DNA of 64,000 nt from Prochlorococcus marinus XMU1406 (GTDB lineage Bacteria > Cyanobacteriota > Cyanobacteriia > PCC-6307 > Cyanobiaceae): NCBI RefSeq assembly GCF_017696055.1, contig NZ_JAAORG010000001.1, positions 868,001-932,000 on the forward strand. The letters run 5' to 3'. Each line of letters starts with the position of its first letter. The stretch's first letter is position 1. The notes below the pieces were generated by a model. That model ran no database searches and was not told the origin of the DNA. It worked only from the letters and a program-made list of their open reading frames with translations. This document shows, one piece after another, positions 61,117 to 64,000 of this stretch. The translations under genes were made by a program, and so were the position numbers.

Positions 61117-61887
61117 CTAATCACAGAAATTATTTTCCTTTATAGAGCTTATGTTTATCGCATCTAATTTATCTTTTATATGATCAGGACTACCAACTGC
61201 TAAAACGCTTTTATCAAGAACTATTACTTGATCATAATTATTTAGAGACTCGCCCCAATCATGGCTACTTACGAGTAAAGAAAGTCCCGCATCTGCGAGT
61301 TGACGAACAATTTTCAGGAAGTCCTCTTTTGCGGGGGGATCCAATGCCGCACAAGGTTCATCCAGAAGAAATATTTTTGCAGGAGACATAAGAGTTTTTG
61401 CTAATAGAGCTCTTTGTTGCTGTCCTCCTGAAAGAGAATCGAGTCTTCTATTAGCCAAATTAGCAATTCCTACTCTTTGCATTGTCGCTTCTAATTCACA
61501 ACATTTATTAATCCAAGAATTAGGATATTCTAGAAGAGCCTTGATTTGAAAAGGGTTATTACTTCTTGATTTTGAATACTTTATTTGACCAAGAGATACC
61601 AATTTTTCAACTGTTATGGGAAACTTCCAATTCATAGAACTTCTTTGAGGCATAAGTGCCACTAAAGCTCTAGATCTATATAAATTTTCACCGTCAATTT
61701 TTATATCGCCTTTATCTGGAGTATTTTGTCCTTGCAATATCCTCAAAAGAGTGGATTTACCGGCACCATTTGGACCTACTAACGCTGTTAAAGTTCCAGG
61801 TTTAATCTCAACCGATACCTTATTTAAAGCTGGCTTACTTTTTTTTGTGTATGCATATGTTAAATTTTCAGCGACTAAAGTAGCCAT
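61117..61887 (-). CDS. znuC: Zinc ABC transporter ATP-binding protein
   Basis: Walker A GPNGAGKSTLLRILQG is near residue 37, the signature is DSLSGGQQQRALLAKTL, Walker B KIFLLDEPCAALD, and SSHDWGESL carries the H-loop. It energises ZnuB. Length 256 is normal. The gene is divergent from znuA with about 140 bases between them, which holds the palindromic operator. Its 3' end is 13 bases from the zur stop. Confidence 0.94.
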   Translation of the reverse strand: MATLVAENLTYAYTKKSKPALNKVSVEIKPGTLTALVGPNGAGKSTLLRILQGQNTPDKGDIKIDGENLYRSRALVALMPQRSSMNWKFPITVEKLVSLGQIKYSKSRSNNPFQIKALLEYPNSWINKCCELEATMQRVGIANLANRRLDSLSGGQQQRALLAKTLMSPAKIFLLDEPCAALDPPAKEDFLKIVRQLADAGLSLLVSSHDWGESLNNYDQVIVLDKSVLAVGSPDHIKDKLDAINISSIKENNFCD

Positions 61888-61927
61888 TAATTAATCTTCA
61901 TGAAAAAAGTCACTTTACAAGCTTACC

Positions 61928-61950
61928 AATAATACAAGCTGCGTATTATT
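61928..61950. promoter_or_regulatory. Inverted repeat in the znuC-znuA gap
   Basis: AATAATAC and GTATTATT form a perfect 8-bp inverted repeat with a 7-base spacer. It lies 40 bases upstream of znuC's ATG and could be a second operator or a promoter element. It differs from the Zur-type box, so its role is only a guess. Confidence 0.35.
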
Positions 61951-61988
61951 TTCATAACATTTGATACCTTTTCTTGTCAGACGCAATG

Positions 61989-62005
61989 AAAATGATTATC
62001 ATTTT
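61989..62005. promoter_or_regulatory. Zur/Fur-type operator, perfect palindrome
   Basis: AAAATGATTATCATTTT is a perfect 17-base palindrome, AAAATGAT-T-ATCATTTT, between znuC and znuA, ending 20 bases before the znuA ATG. It matches the TGATxATxATxATCA style of cyanobacterial Zur and Fur boxes. With the zur gene close by it is the likely zinc-dependent operator of znuA and perhaps also znuC. Confidence 0.8.
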
Positions 62006-62025
62006 TAAGTATTTAATAACTTTTT

Positions 62026-63570
62026 ATGTCAATTTTTAAAAGACTTTTATCAAATAAAAAAGGTTCAAGAAAGTCAATTATTAAAAATTCCGTAATCGCT
62101 GGAACGATTATATTTTCTGGTTTTGGGCAGGATATCATGGCTAAAGGAAAGTCATACGTTGCAGTTGAACCACTAGTTTGTGATTTAGTTAAATCAATTG
62201 CATTACCATCTGACGAAGTTACATGCCTAGTAGATAGAAAACAGGATGTTCATGATTTAAAGATCAATCCAAGACAAGCTCAATTACTAAATAGCGCAGA
62301 CAAAGTATTCACTCTTGGCAAAGAAATGACTCCAAGTATGAGGAATTGGGAAAGTAAAAAGAATACTGTTGTTGTAGGTGTTAGTGCAATAGACGTAGAT
62401 GATCATTCTGATCATGAAGGTCACGATGACCACTCAGACCATGGTGGACATGATGATCATGCTGAACATTCGGCTAAGGTAGATGATCATTCTGATCATG
62501 GAGGTCATGATGATCATTCAGACCATGGTGGACATGATGATCATGCTGAGGGTGCTTTCGAATGGGCAGGTAAATTCCAACTTTCTAAGGGTTCATACAA
62601 ATGGTCATTTGAAAAAGTCGATGGAGAATATGCAGATCCTGCAATGAAGATGGTAATTCTCAAGTCTAATGATATAGAAGGATCTGAAGATTTAGCTAAA
62701 GAATTATTAGGATCTAAAGACTCAATAAGCAGAAAAAATAATGGTACTTTGATCGCAAGTAATAAAGCTTTTATTCTTAACTTTGATCAAAGAAAAGAAA
62801 GCACTGTTTTTAATGTGGATATCAAAGAAGATGGTGAATATATATTTTTTACTGAACACATGCCTTTTGAGTTTGAAGCAACTCAACACTTCTTTAAAGA
62901 CGTTTTAAATAGTGATGTCGAGCCAATAGCACAAGTACCAGACGAAGGAGAGGGACATCATCACCATCATGACCATGGAGGTCTAGATCCACATGTATGG
63001 CATGATCCACATAACATCATAAAAATGGGAGATGTTATAAGCAAAAGTTTAAAGAAAGATATTTCAGTTTTTAATAGAGGGGACAGAAAATTAATTAATG
63101 AAAGATTTGAAAAAGCCGATTCACTCTTAGAAGGCTTAGATAGTTGGATCGTCGAACAAGTAAGCTCTATTCCTGAGGAAAACAGAGTAATTGTTTCTAA
63201 ACACAAAGCAATGGAATACTACGGTGATGCTTTTGGTTTTGAAACTATTAGTTTACTTGACTTTCTTGGAGACTCCTCAAGCTTAAGGCCAGAGAACATA
63301 AGTTCTACTTTGAAAATGTTAGATGAAGAGAAAGTTCAGGCAATATTTCCTGAACAAATTCCAGCATCTAAGTTATTAAGAAACTTAAGTAGACAAAGTT
63401 CGGTTCCTTTAGCTTCTAATCAAATATTCGTTGATGGATTGATGATGGACGGGAATACGGTTTCAGTAGCTGTTCACAACACTTGCACAATTGTTGATTC
63501 ATTAGGAGGAAGTTGTGATAAAGAATCTGGCTCCAATCTTGAGTCTGAATGGTACAAACTTTCAGATTAA
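62026..63570 (+). CDS. znuA: Zinc ABC transporter substrate-binding protein with inserted domain, 514 aa
   Basis: ZnuA captures periplasmic Zn(II). The N-terminus has a basic start and a hydrophobic core (SVIAGTIIFSGFGQDIMAKG) as signal. The usual ligands are His76 (QDVHDLKINPRQAQLLN), His in DPHVWHDP and His in VSKHKAMEYYGDAFGFE, plus FPEQ. At 124-175 come two His/Asp-rich repeats, followed by an insert of about 130 residues (EWAGKFQLSKGSYKWSFEKV, YADPAMKMVILKS, FFTEHMPFEFEA) and another His-run (GHHHHHDHGG). Family proteins have about 310-350 residues, so this is far longer. Confidence 0.93.
   Translation: MSIFKRLLSNKKGSRKSIIKNSVIAGTIIFSGFGQDIMAKGKSYVAVEPLVCDLVKSIALPSDEVTCLVDRKQDVHDLKINPRQAQLLNSADKVFTLGKEMTPSMRNWESKKNTVVVGVSAIDVDDHSDHEGHDDHSDHGGHDDHAEHSAKVDDHSDHGGHDDHSDHGGHDDHAEGAFEWAGKFQLSKGSYKWSFEKVDGEYADPAMKMVILKSNDIEGSEDLAKELLGSKDSISRKNNGTLIASNKAFILNFDQRKESTVFNVDIKEDGEYIFFTEHMPFEFEATQHFFKDVLNSDVEPIAQVPDEGEGHHHHHDHGGLDPHVWHDPHNIIKMGDVISKSLKKDISVFNRGDRKLINERFEKADSLLEGLDSWIVEQVSSIPEENRVIVSKHKAMEYYGDAFGFETISLLDFLGDSSSLRPENISSTLKMLDEEKVQAIFPEQIPASKLLRNLSRQSSVPLASNQIFVDGLMMDGNTVSVAVHNTCTIVDSLGGSCDKESGSNLESEWYKLSD
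62395..62550 (+). repeat. His/Asp-rich tandem repeat in znuA
   Basis: Two near-identical units of 84 bases and 72 bases encode VDDHSDHEGHDDHSDHGG and VDDHSDHGGHDDHSDHGG, each followed by HDDHAE. Each unit carries several His and Asp residues that would bind zinc in the flexible loop of ZnuA. Confidence 0.9.
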
Positions 63571-63647
63571 ATTTTTCTAGTAAAAACGGTTTTCATTTCT
63601 TATTATTACTATTATTAAACTATTATTTATTTAGTAAAAATCTGTAA

Positions 63648-64000
63648 ATGAGCATCAAAGATAAAGTTCCCGTAACCATCCTCACTGGATTCTTAGGATC
63701 AGGGAAGACTACTTTGCTTAATAGGATATTAAGTGAAGAGCACGGGAAAAGAATAGCTGTAATTGAGAATGAATACGGTGAAGTAGGTATAGATCAAGGG
63801 CTCGTAATTAATGCCGATGAAGAAGTATTTGAGATGTCAAATGGGTGCATTTGTTGTACTGTTCGCGGTGATCTAATAAGAGTCCTTGGCAACCTTATGA
63901 AAAGGAGAGATAAGTTTGACTATGTTTTAGTAGAAACGACAGGGTTAGCAGATCCTGGGCCAGTTGCTCAGACTTTTTTCATGGATGAAGAAATTAGTTC
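63648..64000 (+). CDS. COG0523/CobW-type GTPase, zinc metallochaperone (5' part)
   Basis: Walker A GFLGSGKTT is at residues 14-22, and the CxCC motif CICC (Cys67, Cys69, Cys70) follows in NGCICCTVRGDLIRVL. The ENEYGEVGIDQGLV and ETTGLADPGPVAQTF segments are typical. The gene is cut by the window edge after about 117 residues. Proteins of this group deliver Zn(II) to client enzymes under zinc limitation. The place, 77 bases after znuA, supports a zinc role. Confidence 0.92.
   Translation, partial: MSIKDKVPVTILTGFLGSGKTTLLNRILSEEHGKRIAVIENEYGEVGIDQGLVINADEEVFEMSNGCICCTVRGDLIRVLGNLMKRRDKFDYVLVETTGLADPGPVAQTFFMDEEIS

Overview
The window is a chromosomal segment of a marine picocyanobacterium, most likely a high-light Prochlorococcus. 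The evidence is strong A+T richness, tight packing with gaps of a few bases, a Mg-chelatase subunit for chlorophyll synthesis (chlH), a photosystem II assembly protein (Psb34-like), and many small families typical of cyanobacteria (DUF2949, DUF3038/DUF4335, DUF3318, DUF2839, CGLD27, DUF6447). No phycobilisome gene, transposase, integrase, CRISPR array or rRNA operon is visible. The strain cannot be named from the sequence alone.

Bases 1-24.3 kb are a conserved core: the 3' part of mfd, cyanobacterial DUF proteins, a UbiH-type flavoprotein, dapB, chlH, folP-tpiA (overlapping), an S4 protein, an ABC exporter, carB, then DUF3318-rsfS-CGLD27-asparaginase as a tight operon, initiator tRNA with its terminator, a PetP-like DUF2862 protein and a three-gene ABC-2 exporter.

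Bases 24.3-59.9 kb are an accessory-rich stretch full of very small, mostly membrane or secreted proteins. Recognisable genes stand between them: a TauE permease, an HNH nuclease, a phosphoribosyltransferase/deoxyribosyltransferase pair, rpsU, a P-loop kinase, an MTHFR-like plus renalase-like pair, peptidase E, pepN, purT, glutathione peroxidase, a TatA-like protein with acidic repeats, a tRNA-dihydrouridine synthase, a membrane-anchored Mrr-like nuclease, MAPEG, fibrillin, OsmC and DUF1499. One fibrillin-type gene is broken by an in-frame TAG. Several structured non-coding RNA candidates lie here: one at about 24.94-25.06 kb, one at about 56.1 kb, and a tandem Yfr2-like/Yfr1-like pair at 58.66-58.93 kb.

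Bases 59.9-64 kb are a zinc homeostasis locus: znuB, a Zur-type Fur regulator, znuC, znuA with His/Asp-rich repeats and an extra inserted domain, and the start of a COG0523/CobW metallochaperone GTPase. A perfect 17-base palindrome of Zur/Fur-box type sits between the divergent znuC and znuA. Together these genes would sense zinc shortage, import Zn(II) and distribute it.

Many coordinates below were re-derived by reading the bases, including over twenty genes of 33-60 codons. Family names are from recognition of motifs, not from searches.
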